Positions 36,901-46,889 of a DNA stretch of 64,000 nt are shown one piece after another. This stretch comes from an uncultured Pseudoxanthomonas sp. (lineage in GTDB: Bacteria > Pseudomonadota > Gammaproteobacteria > Xanthomonadales > Xanthomonadaceae), in the NCBI GenBank assembly GCA_946479745.1, contig CAMLGZ010000002.1, positions 1-64,000 on the forward strand, read 5' to 3'. Both the position numbers and the translations under genes were made by a program. The notes beneath the pieces are model-generated. The model saw nothing but the letters and a program-made list of their open reading frames with translations. It made no database searches and had not been told where the DNA came from. Position 1 is the first letter of the stretch; each line of letters starts with the position of its first letter.

Positions 36901-39172
36901 GACTGTAGCGGGCACTTTCAATTTCGTGATCCGCAGCACCGACAGTACGGGCGGCACGGCAGCCACCATCACTGCGGGCTACTCGCTGACGATCGCAGCG
37001 CCGACGATCGCTATCGCACCGGCCAGCCTGCCCGCAGGCGGTGTGGGGACGCCCTACGCGGCCAGCCTCAGCGCCAGCGGCGGCACAGCGCCTTATTCCT
37101 ACGGCCTGAGCGGTGGCAGCCTGCCGACGGGCGTGAGCTTCACCTCGGCCGGAGCATTCAGCGGCACGCCGACCACCGCGGGCAATTACAACCTCACTGT
37201 GCAGGCGACGGACAGCCTGGGCTTCAGTGCCAGCCAGTCCTACACGATCAGCATCGCCGATACGGCGCCGGTCGCAGTGGCCGACAACGCGACTACGCCG
37301 GCACAGCAACCGATCACTATCGCGGTGACCGACAACGACAGCGGAGTGATCAGCACGGTCGCTATCGCCAGCGGGCCTGCACACGGTACTGCGGTGGTTA
37401 GCGGCACGAGCATCGTGTACACGCCTGCAGCCGGCTACCACGGCGCCGATTCGCTGAGCTATACCGCCGTCGGTCCCGGCGGCAGTTCCGCCCCGGCAGT
37501 GGTGTCGATCACGGTGACCCCGTTGTCCGTGCCGCAAGGCCAGCCGCAGACGGTGACCACGCTGGCGGGCCAGGCGGTCACCATCGACGCGACCCTCAAC
37601 GCCACCAACGGTCCTTTCACCGGCGTCGCCATCGTTACGGCACCCAGCACGGGCACCGCGACCGTCAGCGGCACCAATATCGTTTACACGCCGCCGATCA
37701 ACGCCTCAGGCTCGATCACCATCGGCTACACCTTGAGCAATGCATTCGGCGCATCGGCTCCGATCATTGCGACGGTCACGGTCAATCCGTTGCCGGTGGC
37801 GGTCTCGCGACAGGTCAGCGCGATCGCCGGCACTCCGGTCGTGGTCGATCTCACCGCAGGCGCCAGTGGCGGGCCGTTCACTGCGGCGACGCTTGTCTCC
37901 GTCCTGCCAGCGGCGTCGGGCACCGCTACGATCGCCAGCAACGGCGGAACGTACGAGCTTACGTTCACACCGGCGGCCTCGTTCGCCGGCCTGGCTACCG
38001 TTACCTTCACTCTGGCCAATGCCTTCGCCACCTCGGCGCCAGCGACGGTCGATATCGAGGTGACTCTGCGTCCGGATCCGACCCTCGATGCCGAGGTAAT
38101 GGGCGTGCTCGGTGCGCAGGCTTCGGCGGCACGCCGTTTCGCGAACGCGCAGATCGGCAACTTCCAGCAGCGCATGGAGGGCCTGCATGGCGGCAACGAA
38201 AGCGCACGCTTCCAGAACCGGGTGACCTTCGCCACCGACCCTGCCTGCAACGACGATACGCGGCGCACGCTCGACAGCCAGTGCCCCGTCCGGGACGAGG
38301 CCGCGCCAGTCGCGGCGACCGCGACGGCGACCACTGGCGGTTCGTACGCCTTCTGGACCGGCGGCTCGATCAATAGCGGCGACCGCGACGGCAACGCGGG
38401 CAGCAGCGGTTTGGACTTCGAAACCACGGGCGTCAGTCTGGGTGCCGACTACCGCATCAACCGTGCCTTCGTGCTGGGCGGCGGTATCGGTTACGGCCGC
38501 GACGACGGCGACATCGGCGAGAACGGCAGCCGCAGCGATGCGGACAGCCTCACGCTTGCGGTGTACGGCAGCTATCACCCCGGCGAGATCTTCTTCCTCG
38601 ACGGTATGTTCGGCTATCAACGCCTGTCTTTCGACAGCCGCCGCTACGTCGCCGCCAACGGCGGTCGGGTGAGCGGTGAACGCGACGGCAAGCAGTGGCT
38701 GGTTTCGCTGTCGGCCGGCGGCGACTACCGGCGCGACCGGATGCACTTTTCGCCTTACGCGCGCTTCGACCTCGCCCGCGCCACCCTGGATGGCTACACC
38801 GAACAGGGCGATGCGATCTATGCGCTACGATACGAAGATCAGGACGTGGATACCTCCACAGCCAGCCTGGGCCTGCGCTTGGATTACCGTTATCCGGTCA
38901 GCCTGGGCACCTTCTCGCCGCAGTTGCGTCTGGAGTACCAGCACGATTTCCAGGATGACGGTTCGGCCACGATGAGTTACGCCGACCTGCCCGGCGGTCC
39001 GTTCTACCGTGCCGATGTACAGGGGCTGGAGCGCAATCGTTTCGTACTGGGCCTTGGGGCGATACTGCACACCGAACGCGACCTGACCCTGCGCTTCGAA
39101 TACCGCGGATTGTTCGACAGCAGCGACGACACCGATCATGGCGTTCTGCTGAATATCGAGAAAAGTTACTGA
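33914..39172 (+). CDS. Giant autotransporter adhesin with putative-Ig repeats
   Basis: The protein is about 1752 residues. After a signal peptide ending SAAMA, the passenger has an Ig-like domain, then ten putative-Ig (He_PIG type) repeats of about 85-95 residues built on GGxAPYxxxxxxGxLPxGxSxSxxGxLSGTPT. Two cadherin-like domains interrupt and follow the array, with further repeats before about residue 1390. The last 280 or so residues form an autotransporter beta-barrel ending in an aromatic residue (NIEKSY). Likely role: surface adhesion or aggregation. ATG 33914 is chosen because AAGGAT lies just upstream; the frame is open to GTG 33890. Neighbouring repeats are similar enough at DNA level that copy number may vary between strains. 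Confidence 0.9.
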   Translation: MHQQTAHGARLSRAGFFFWFGLLVLSCAAWFWPSAAMAAPSPFCGPFNVSVAHGGSITIDASACDGPANFGIGLLEVPPTHGTATVNTLAQTVTYAHAGGGDIATSDSFVFDDGNNNEVTVNVTIGAASPITISPGTLSMTAGTPFNQQLTAAGGTAPYTWALASGSTLPAGITFSASGLLSGTPTARGNHTFTVQATDNASLTASKAYTLTVANPTLSLSPANPTAAVNGVPYTFTFTPVGGVAPYALAHEIVNGPLPPGLSLSGATLSGTPTALGTYTFGIRVTDSSTGPGTYFEVETVTMVVNPPPTITVGPTTVPAATVGAAYSQAITGSGGTAPYTFAITAGALPAGLSLSSAGALSGTPTAGGTFNFTITATDNNGFSGSRAYALTVSAPTIALAPTTLPAGAVATAYSQTVSASGGTAPYTRAITAGALPAGMSLSSAGILSGTPTAGGTFNFTVTATDSSTGTGPYTGSRAYSLTINAPAVVLPATTLANGTVATPYSAALNPASGGSAPYTYALTAGALPAGISLSSAGTLSGTPTTNGTFNFSVTATDSSTGTGPYSATQAYSLTIAEIAPVANPVSATVGYGSAANAITLNVTGGTPTSVAVGTAPTHGTAIATGLSITYQPSAGYAGPDSFTYTATNAAGTSAPATVTITVANPIISVNASAPLTAQAGTLYTQTFNWTGGTSPYSGYSVSGLPAGLSITGTTADSVTVSGTPTATGSFPLNASAVDSSTGNGPFTQAQAFTLTVGAPTLSLTPAAGNLTVPYGSPYSQAITPSGGTAPYSYSLTAGALPVGISFNSAGVLSGTATTPGSYAITVQATDSSTGTGAPYSVAVNYVLQVGAPTIVINPATLPNPVAGVAYSQALSASGGVAPYTFAVSAGGLPVGLSFSSAGMLSGTPVSSGTSNFTVTAQDANGESSARAYSVTIATPTLILTPTTLPAGNPGVAYSQSFSTSGGIAPYSYGLDSGALPVGISFSSAGVLSGTPTVAGTFNFVIRSTDSTGGTAATITAGYSLTIAAPTIAIAPASLPAGGVGTPYAASLSASGGTAPYSYGLSGGSLPTGVSFTSAGAFSGTPTTAGNYNLTVQATDSLGFSASQSYTISIADTAPVAVADNATTPAQQPITIAVTDNDSGVISTVAIASGPAHGTAVVSGTSIVYTPAAGYHGADSLSYTAVGPGGSSAPAVVSITVTPLSVPQGQPQTVTTLAGQAVTIDATLNATNGPFTGVAIVTAPSTGTATVSGTNIVYTPPINASGSITIGYTLSNAFGASAPIIATVTVNPLPVAVSRQVSAIAGTPVVVDLTAGASGGPFTAATLVSVLPAASGTATIASNGGTYELTFTPAASFAGLATVTFTLANAFATSAPATVDIEVTLRPDPTLDAEVMGVLGAQASAARRFANAQIGNFQQRMEGLHGGNESARFQNRVTFATDPACNDDTRRTLDSQCPVRDEAAPVAATATATTGGSYAFWTGGSINSGDRDGNAGSSGLDFETTGVSLGADYRINRAFVLGGGIGYGRDDGDIGENGSRSDADSLTLAVYGSYHPGEIFFLDGMFGYQRLSFDSRRYVAANGGRVSGERDGKQWLVSLSAGGDYRRDRMHFSPYARFDLARATLDGYTEQGDAIYALRYEDQDVDTSTASLGLRLDYRYPVSLGTFSPQLRLEYQHDFQDDGSATMSYADLPGGPFYRADVQGLERNRFVLGLGAILHTERDLTLRFEYRGLFDSSDDTDHGVLLNIEKSY

Positions 39173-39174
39173 TC

Positions 39175-39203
39175 GAACGGGCGCTGCTCTGCCGCGCCCG
39201 TTC
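39175..39203 (+). terminator. Terminator hairpin after the autotransporter
   Basis: A perfect 10-bp stem, GAACGGGCGC (39175-39184) and GCGCCCGTTC (39194-39203), with a 9-nt loop begins 3 bp after the autotransporter stop. TCTTCGT follows, a weak T-run. Confidence 0.65.
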
Positions 39204-39287
39204 TCTTCGTATCGACATCGGTGTTGGGTAAATGTGGTTGGACAGATAACGTGAGCGCTCGGTGCCCGAGCGCGAAACCGCCGTTTT

Positions 39288-39704
39288 TCACATCGGCGGC
39301 ATCCTGTCGAATGCAGGCAGCGCTGGATCGAGTTGATCCCACGCGTGACCACGCACCCGGTAAGTCACCATTTGCGGTTTGTATCGGCTTGGATCGTCGA
39401 GGCTGGCGGCGTGCACCGTGAACAAATCCGGCATGGCCGAGAACGTCAGGTATACCGGCGATCCGCAGGTGGGACAGAAGCCGCGCGTCTTCGCGTTGCC
39501 GCTGTCGCCGATCATGTCCCAATGCGCTGCTGCTCCGCTGAGCTTCACCTGCTCCCGGCTCGGAAAAGTCAGATAGGATCCGTGCCCGGTGCCGCTCGTG
39601 CGCTGGCAATCGCGGCACTGGCAGTCGGTCGTCGCTATCGGTTCATCGGAAATTTCATAACGGATCGCGCCGCAAGCGCATCCGCCGGTGTATGTCTCGC
39701 TCAT
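39288..39704 (-). CDS. GFA/CENP-V family zinc protein
   Basis: The 138-residue protein has the cysteine pattern of the glutathione-dependent formaldehyde-activating (GFA) fold: GGCACGAIRY, TDCQCRDCQR and FCPTCGSPVY. Most members are not true glutathione enzymes and have no known substrate. It lies 45 bp downstream of the SRPBCC gene on the same strand and may be in the ArsR-controlled operon. Confidence 0.88.
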   Translation of the reverse strand: MSETYTGGCACGAIRYEISDEPIATTDCQCRDCQRTSGTGHGSYLTFPSREQVKLSGAAAHWDMIGDSGNAKTRGFCPTCGSPVYLTFSAMPDLFTVHAASLDDPSRYKPQMVTYRVRGHAWDQLDPALPAFDRMPPM

Positions 39705-39749
39705 TTTTTTCTCCAGGTTTCTTCCAGTGGGTTTGAGCCAATGTTCTTG

Positions 39750-40244
39750 TCAGTGCGATTTAGACGGATCGTGCCCCGCAACGACGGCTCCCAGGTTTTT
39801 GAACACCTTCGGCCATCCTTCGCTCATGTTCTTGAAAGCGGTGTCGTTCTTCGGCACGACGAACCCGGAATGAACAAGGCGCAGGCGCGTTCCGTTTGCA
39901 ACCCTGGAAAGGGTCAACGCAACTACGGTATCCAGCGGCGAGCCGTATCCGACGTTTTCCTCGTGTCCGCCTTTCCACGCATAGACCAGGCGTTCGTTCG
40001 GTACCGCCTCCAACACCTGGCAGTGGATGACGCCGTTCCACGCGCCCGCCGGTGTCGTCTGGAACGTGAAGCGATTGCCCGGCACAGCTTCGAATCCGGT
40101 CGGCGCCATCATCCAGCGGCCGATCAGTTCGCCGCTGGTCAGCGTTTTCCAGATAGTCTCCGGGGCATGCGGGAAGACCTCGTCGACCACGATTTCCTGC
40201 TTGCCCGGCTTCAATCCGGCGTCTTTCAATGTGGCGTCGTTCAT
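39750..40244 (-). CDS. SRPBCC/AHSA1-domain protein
   Basis: The 164-residue protein has the AHSA1-type START-like fold: EIVVDEVFPHAPETIWKTLTS at the front, GNRFTF and NGVIHCQVLEAVPNERLVYAW in the middle and a long C-terminal helix (NMSEGWPKVFKNLGAVV). ATG 40244 overlaps the stop of the ArsR gene by ATGA. ArsR plus AHSA1 pairs are common and usually regulate a small-molecule response; the ligand is unknown. Confidence 0.88.
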   Translation of the reverse strand: MNDATLKDAGLKPGKQEIVVDEVFPHAPETIWKTLTSGELIGRWMMAPTGFEAVPGNRFTFQTTPAGAWNGVIHCQVLEAVPNERLVYAWKGGHEENVGYGSPLDTVVALTLSRVANGTRLRLVHSGFVVPKNDTAFKNMSEGWPKVFKNLGAVVAGHDPSKSH

Positions 40245-40570
40245 GGATCGATTTCCTTCAGGAGGGTTCGGAGATTGGCGAACCGTTCGCGCCAGAAGAC
40301 GCCGTAGTGGCTCATCCAATCGACTAGCGGCTCGAGGCCCTCGGGCTGGGCGCGGTAGTAGACCTTCCGGCCCTCGGGGCGCTCGGCGACCAAGCCGGCC
40401 TGCTTCAATAACTTGAGGTGCTGGGAGATGGCGCCCTGGGTCACCCCGCTCCCCTGCGTCAGCTCAGCCACGGTGATCTCGTCGGATCTGACGATCTGTT
40501 CGAACACGGCCCGCCGGGTCGGATCAGCAAGGGCGCGCATGACGGCATTGATGGTGGCGGCTTCGATCAT
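40241..40570 (-). CDS. ArsR-family transcriptional regulator
   Basis: The 109-residue winged-helix repressor contains RALADPTRRAVFEQIV, the recognition helix in VTQGAISQHLKLLKQAGLV and the wing ERPEGRKVYYRAQPEGL. There are no cysteine pairs of the metal-sensing type, so it belongs to the group paired with AHSA1 proteins. It starts the three-gene set ArsR-SRPBCC-GFA. Twin inverted repeats lie immediately before its start (40580-40613), an autoregulation site. Confidence 0.9.
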   Translation of the reverse strand: MIEAATINAVMRALADPTRRAVFEQIVRSDEITVAELTQGSGVTQGAISQHLKLLKQAGLVAERPEGRKVYYRAQPEGLEPLVDWMSHYGVFWRERFANLRTLLKEIDP

Positions 40571-40579
40571 GGCCGATAA

Positions 40580-40613
40580 ATTAGCCCATGCTAATTAATT
40601 AGTCAATACTAAT
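40580..40613. promoter_or_regulatory. Double operator of the ArsR repressor
   Basis: Two tandem inverted repeats of the form ATTAG-N6-CTAAT lie 2 bp apart: 40580-40595 and 40598-40613. They begin 10 bp upstream of the ArsR start. Identical arms in both, with different 6-bp centres, mark a two-dimer binding site that would cover the promoter. Confidence 0.75.
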
Positions 40614-40632
40614 TTGTACGGCCGGACGAAGC

Positions 40633-40705
40633 GTAGGAGCGACGCGAGTCGCGAAGCTCGTAGCCGTTCAATTTCTCACTGCTTCGCGACTCGCGTCGCT
40701 CCTAC
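40633..40705. repeat. REP-like palindromic doublet
   Basis: A perfect 25-bp inverted repeat: arms at 40633-40657 and 40681-40705 with a 23-bp spacer. Each arm starts GTAGGAGCGACGCG and contains its own small hairpin (GCGAC-GCGA-GTCGC). Elements beginning TGTAGGAGCG are very common intergenic repeats in Xanthomonadales. It lies beyond the last gene of the arabinose transporter operon (ending 40744) and in front of the ArsR operon. Confidence 0.85.
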
Positions 40706-40743
40706 AACGCACAACGGCGATGCCTGGAGGACGAGATTGGTGT

Positions 40744-41778
40744 TCACGTGGCAGGCGCGCGCCGGCGCCTGCGCAGATCGAACAGGCGCTGCAGCACGCA
40801 GAACACGAACAGCAGCAGACCGATGGCGATACGCGTCCACCATGAGCTGAGCGTGCCGTCGAACACGATCATGGTCTGGATCAGTCCCAGGATCAGCACG
40901 CCGATCAGCGTGCCGATCACATAACCCGTGCCGCCCGCGAGCATGGTGCCGCCGATCACCACCGCGGCGATGGCATCCAGTTCGAGACCGAGCGCGTGCT
41001 GGCTGTAACCAGACAGCATGTAGAACGTATAGATCACACCGGCCAGCGCCGAACAGAATCCACTCAGCGCATACACTCCAACCAGGGTCGAGTCGACCGG
41101 CAACCCCATCAACCGCGCCGAGGTTTCACTGCCGCCGATGGCGTAGACCGTCCGGCCGAAACGGGTGGCGTGGGCGATCCAGATGCCCGCAGCCACCACC
41201 GACAAGGCGAGCACTGCGCCGATCGACAGACTGCCGAAGCCCAGCGGAATGCGGGCATACGACAAGGTGGTGTAGAACGGATGATCGATGCCGATCGAAT
41301 CCACGCTGAGCAGCGTCGCAGCGCCGCGCGCCAGGAACATGCCCGCCAGGGTGACCACGAACGGCGGTAGCCGGTAACGCTGGATCAACACGCCCATCGC
41401 CGCGCCGAAAGCGCTGCCCAGCGCCAGCACCACGGGAATGGCCGCCAAGGGATGCCAGCCGAACTGCTGCACCAGCATCGCCAACAGCACCGTTGTGAAA
41501 GCGATCACCGCGCCAACCGACAGATCGATGCCGCCAGTCAGGATGACGAAGGTAGCGCCGACCGCAGCCACGCACAGGAAGGCGTTGTCGATAAGAAGAT
41601 TGAGGAACACCTGCGGCGATAGAAAACCGGGATAGAGAATGCCGCCGGTCGCGGCCATGGCCAGGAACAACGCCAAGGTCACCAGCAATGGCAGATGACG
41701 CGGATCCAACCACCGCGCCGCCGCCGAACTTGCGGAGTTGCGGGTGTGCCCTGTATTGGTATGGCCTGCACTGCTCAT
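40744..41778 (-). CDS. yjfF: Sugar ABC transporter permease, YjfF-like
   Basis: The 344-residue inner-membrane permease follows E. coli YjfF closely: LIDNAFLCVAAVGATFVILTGGIDLSVGAVIAFT, VYAIGGSETSARLMGLPV and DGTLSSWWTRIAIGLLLF. About eight to ten membrane segments. It overlaps the YtfT gene by ATGA and is the last of the operon. In E. coli YtfQRT-YjfF imports galactofuranose; here L-arabinofuranose is the likely cargo given the neighbours. Confidence 0.92.
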   Translation of the reverse strand: MSSAGHTNTGHTRNSASSAAARWLDPRHLPLLVTLALFLAMAATGGILYPGFLSPQVFLNLLIDNAFLCVAAVGATFVILTGGIDLSVGAVIAFTTVLLAMLVQQFGWHPLAAIPVVLALGSAFGAAMGVLIQRYRLPPFVVTLAGMFLARGAATLLSVDSIGIDHPFYTTLSYARIPLGFGSLSIGAVLALSVVAAGIWIAHATRFGRTVYAIGGSETSARLMGLPVDSTLVGVYALSGFCSALAGVIYTFYMLSGYSQHALGLELDAIAAVVIGGTMLAGGTGYVIGTLIGVLILGLIQTMIVFDGTLSSWWTRIAIGLLLFVFCVLQRLFDLRRRRRAPAT

Positions 41779-42829
41779 GCGCTGCCCTCCCCCGCTTCGC
41801 GCCGCCCCAGCAATTGGCGCACATGGCTGCGGAACTCGGCCGATTGCAGCAGCATCACGATGAATACCAATGCGGCCTTGACCACCAGATTCACCTGCGG
41901 CGGTACGCCTATCGAATAAATGGTCGAGGTCAGGGTCTGGATGATCAGCGCACCGATCACGCTGCCCGCCAGGCTGAAACGGCCGCCACTGAGTGCGGTG
42001 CCACCCAGGGTCACCGCCAGGATCGCGTCCAGTTCCAACAGTTGCCCGGCGTTATTGGCGTCGGCGCTGCTGACGTTGGAACTGACCAGTATCCCCGCCA
42101 CGCCCGCACAGAATGCGGAGAACATGTACAGCCCCACCGTGATCCAACGTGCCGGTACACCGGCTACGCGCGCGGCCACTGGATTGCCGCCGATGGCGCG
42201 TATGAACAACCCCAGCGCCGTGCGGCCAAGGGCCAGCCATAGCAACAGACAGACGAAGGCAATCACGTACAGCGAAAACGGAAGGCCGAACAGGAAGCCG
42301 TTGCCGAAGTAGGTATATGGCTTGTAGTACACCGTCAGGATCTGCCCGTCGGCCAGCAACTGGGCGACGCCGCGCCCGGCCACCATCAGAATCAGGGTGG
42401 CGACGATGGGTTGCATGCCCAGCTTGACCACCAGCAATCCATTCCACAGCCCGCACACAGCCGCCGCGACCAGTGCGGCGATGATTGCGACGGCCATGGG
42501 AAAGCGCGTGATATCGCTTTCGCCGCCGATCATCCAGGCCGCCACCGTGGCCGCGATCGCCAGCACTGCGCCCACGGAAATATCCAGGCCGCGAACGGCG
42601 ATCACCAGCGTCACGCCCAGCGAAACCAGGATCAGCGGCGCGGCGCGATTGGCGATATCCACCAGGTTTCCGTACACATGGCCGTCGCGCCAGTGCAGGG
42701 AAAGGAAGGTGGGATTGACCAAGCCGTTGCCCAGCACCAGCAGGGTCAGGGTCAGCAGCGGCCAGAACAGCGGATGCGCGACGAACCGCCGGAACCGCGA
42801 CACCGAGGCGGCCGGAGAGGAGGTCCGAG

Positions 42830-42833
<4 letters not shown>
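41775..42833 (-). CDS. ytfT: Sugar ABC transporter permease, YtfT-like
   Basis: The 352-residue permease has the YtfT pattern: DIANRAAPLILVSLGVTLVIAVRGLDISVGAV, LILMVAGRGVAQLLADGQI and SADANNAGQLLELDAILAVTLGGTALSGGRF. It overlaps both the ATPase gene and YjfF by ATGA, so the four transporter genes are translationally coupled. It pairs with YjfF to make a two-subunit pore. Confidence 0.92.
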
Positions 42834-44350
<1,517 letters not shown>

Positions 44351-44355
44351 TGGGT

Positions 44356-45327
44356 TCAGTACTTGCGGCCTGGCAGTGCGGCAGCGGCCTGGTCCTGGGT
44401 GAATACACCCTCCTCCACCAGGATGCGCTTGGGCAGCGGACGTTTCTCGAGCACCGCATGGACCGCATCGACCAGTTGGTCCCCGATCAGCGGATTGCAT
44501 TCGATGGTGGCGTTGAGCTTGCCCGCCTGCATGGCCTTGAACGCACCGCGCACGCCGTCGATGGAAACGATCCTGATGTCTTTGCCGGGTTTCAAGCCGG
44601 CCTCTTCGATCGCCTGGATCGCGCCAATGGCCATGTCGTCGTTGTGTGCGAACAGCACATCGATCTTCGCGCTCTCGGCTTTGAGGAACGCCTCCATCAC
44701 TTCCTTGCCCTTGGCCCGGGTGAAGTCGCCGCTCTGCGACCGCACTACTTTGAAACGCGGGTCCTTGTCGATGACCTCATGGAATCCCTTCATGCGGTCG
44801 ATCGCCGGCGCCGAACCCACCGTGCCCTGCAGTTCGACGATGCGCACTTCTCCAGTTCCGGCGGGCGTGTCTTTGAGCAGCCAGCGGCCGGCCTTGCGGC
44901 CTTCCTCCACGAAATCCGAGCCGATCAGGGTTACGTAAAGCGAATCGTCGGAAACATCGACCGCACGGTCGGTGAGGATTACCGGGATGTTGGCGGCCTT
45001 GGCCTCGCGCAGCACTGTTTCCCAGCCCGACTCGACCACCGGCGAAAACGCGATCAGATCCACGCGCTGGGCGATGAACGAGCGCAACGCCTTGATCTGG
45101 TTTTCCTGCTTCTGCTGCGCATCGGAGAAACGCAACTGGATGCCGGCCTTGGACAGCGACGATTTTATCGACTCTGTATTGGCGGTACGCCACTCGCTCT
45201 CGGCACCGATCTGGCTGAAACCCAGCACCGGTTGCGCTTCTTGCCCGCTGTCCGCATTGCGCGAGCAGCCCATCACCAATGCTGCCGCGCATGACAGCGC
45301 GGCGGCCAGTACGAATCTTCGTTTCAT
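44356..45327 (-). CDS. ytfQ: Furanose ABC transporter substrate-binding lipoprotein, YtfQ-like
   Basis: The 323-residue protein has a lipoprotein signal (LAAALSCAAALVMGC) and aligns with E. coli YtfQ: GFSQIGAESEWRTANTES, QQKQENQIKALRSFIAQ, VELQGTVGSAPAIDRMKGF and RSQSGDFTRAKGKEVMEAF. E. coli YtfQ binds galactofuranose; members in arabinose clusters are thought to bind L-arabinofuranose. Start ATG 45327 is supported by GGGAGGGAAGG. It lies 110 bp after the semialdehyde dehydrogenase gene, a gap large enough for extra regulation. Confidence 0.92.
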   Translation of the reverse strand: MKRRFVLAAALSCAAALVMGCSRNADSGQEAQPVLGFSQIGAESEWRTANTESIKSSLSKAGIQLRFSDAQQKQENQIKALRSFIAQRVDLIAFSPVVESGWETVLREAKAANIPVILTDRAVDVSDDSLYVTLIGSDFVEEGRKAGRWLLKDTPAGTGEVRIVELQGTVGSAPAIDRMKGFHEVIDKDPRFKVVRSQSGDFTRAKGKEVMEAFLKAESAKIDVLFAHNDDMAIGAIQAIEEAGLKPGKDIRIVSIDGVRGAFKAMQAGKLNATIECNPLIGDQLVDAVHAVLEKRPLPKRILVEEGVFTQDQAAAALPGRKY

Positions 45328-45437
45328 GCCTTCCCTCCCGTTATGGTTGTTTGACCCATCCCCTCCGGGCGGTGTCCGTCGTATCGACCAGAAAAGGTTT
45401 TCTTTCCACCCTTCCCGGCATTGTGTCGCTGGCCGGT

Positions 45438-46874
45438 CTAGGCCGAGGTATAGGCTGTCTTCACCGTTGTATAGAACTCCACTGCATAACGGCCCTGCTC
45501 GCGCGGCCCGTAACTGGAGGCCTTGCGGCCACCGAACGGCACGTGCGGATCCACGCCTGCGGTCGGCAGATTGACCATCACCATGCCGACCTCTGCATGG
45601 CGTTTGAAATGCGTCGCGTACTTCAGCGAGGTCGTGGCGATGCCCGCGCACAAACCGAACTCGGTGTCGTTGGCCAGGGCCAGCGCGTGCTCGTAGTCGT
45701 CCGCGCGCAATACCGCCGCCACCGGACCGAAGACTTCCTCGCGTGCGATCCGGTGCCCGGGCAGCGCGGCGACAAGGGCCGGGCTCAAGTAGTGACCGCG
45801 GGTATCCAACTCCAGTTGCTGGCCTCCGCACAGCAACTCGGCGCCTTCCTGGCGGGCGATGTCCAGGTAGGAAAGATCGGTCGCCAGTTGTTCGGCACTG
45901 GCCACCGGACCGATATCGATGCCGCCGGTCAGGGCATTGCCGATCTTCAGCGACGCCAAACGCTTGCGCGTGCGCGCGATGAACTCTTCGTACACCGGAG
46001 ACTCCACGATCAGTCGGCTGGAAGCCGTGCAGCGCTGGCCGGTGGAGAAATAGGCGCCGTTGACCGCGATCTCCACCGCCTTTTCCAGATCGGCATCGGC
46101 CAGTACCACCAACGGGTTCTTGCCGCCCATCTCCAACTGGATCTTCAACCCGCGCGCAGCGGCCTGCTGCAGGAGCGCGTTGCCGGTACGCACCGAGCCG
46201 GTGAAAGTCAGCGCGTTGACCCGCGGATCTTCGACCAAGGCCTGGCCCACCACACGGCCACTGCCGATGACCAGATTGAACACACCCGCCGGCAGACCGG
46301 CCCGACTGAGGATCTCGGCCAGGGCCCAGGCACAGCCGGGCACGATCTCGGCCGGCTTGAACACCACGGTGTTGCCATAGGCCAGGGCCGGGGCGATCTT
46401 CCAGGCCGGAATGGCCAGCGGAAAATTCCACGGAGCGATGATGCCGACCACGCCCACCGGCTCGCGAGTGATTTCCACTTCGACACCAGGACGGGTCGAA
46501 GCCAGCTTTTCGCCGGGAATACGCAGCGCTTCGCCCGCGAAGAACTTGAAGATCTGTCCGGCGCGGGCAGCCTCGCCGATGGACTCCGGCAGGGTCTTGC
46601 CTTCCTCCATCGCCAACAGCCTGCCCAGCTCTTCCTTGCGCGCCAGGATTTCGCTGCCGATAAAATCCAGAGCGTCGGCACGTTGCTGCGGTGTGGTGAG
46701 CGACCAGCTGCGTTGGGAAGCGGCCGCGGCGGCGATCGCATCGCCCACCTGCGCCGCATCCAGACTGGCGTAATCGCCCACCGGCGTCGCCAGGTCGGAA
46801 GGATTCTCATCCTGTGCGGCGGTGTTGCCGGCCACCCATTGGCCGTCGATATAACTCTGGAAGCGTTGCGTCAT
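45438..46874 (-). CDS. 2,5-dioxovalerate (ketoglutarate semialdehyde) dehydrogenase
   Basis: The 478-residue NAD(P)-dependent aldehyde dehydrogenase has GIIAPWNFPLAIPAWKIAPALAYG, the cofactor segment FKPAEIVP, catalytic Glu in LEMGGKNPLVVL and catalytic Cys in FSTGQRCTASSRLIV. In oxidative pentose pathways it converts 2-oxoglutarate semialdehyde to 2-oxoglutarate. The location, 15 bp downstream of the dehydratase that makes its substrate, gives the specific call. It is in the cytoplasm. Confidence 0.9.
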   Translation of the reverse strand: MTQRFQSYIDGQWVAGNTAAQDENPSDLATPVGDYASLDAAQVGDAIAAAAASQRSWSLTTPQQRADALDFIGSEILARKEELGRLLAMEEGKTLPESIGEAARAGQIFKFFAGEALRIPGEKLASTRPGVEVEITREPVGVVGIIAPWNFPLAIPAWKIAPALAYGNTVVFKPAEIVPGCAWALAEILSRAGLPAGVFNLVIGSGRVVGQALVEDPRVNALTFTGSVRTGNALLQQAAARGLKIQLEMGGKNPLVVLADADLEKAVEIAVNGAYFSTGQRCTASSRLIVESPVYEEFIARTRKRLASLKIGNALTGGIDIGPVASAEQLATDLSYLDIARQEGAELLCGGQQLELDTRGHYLSPALVAALPGHRIAREEVFGPVAAVLRADDYEHALALANDTEFGLCAGIATTSLKYATHFKRHAEVGMVMVNLPTAGVDPHVPFGGRKASSYGPREQGRYAVEFYTTVKTAYTSA

Positions 46875-46889
46875 GCGGGGGTCCTGGGA

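Noticed and set aside
34380..37240. Regularly spaced repeats considered as a CRISPR-like array
   Set aside because: The repeats are in frame, about 270 bp apart and code for Ig domains.
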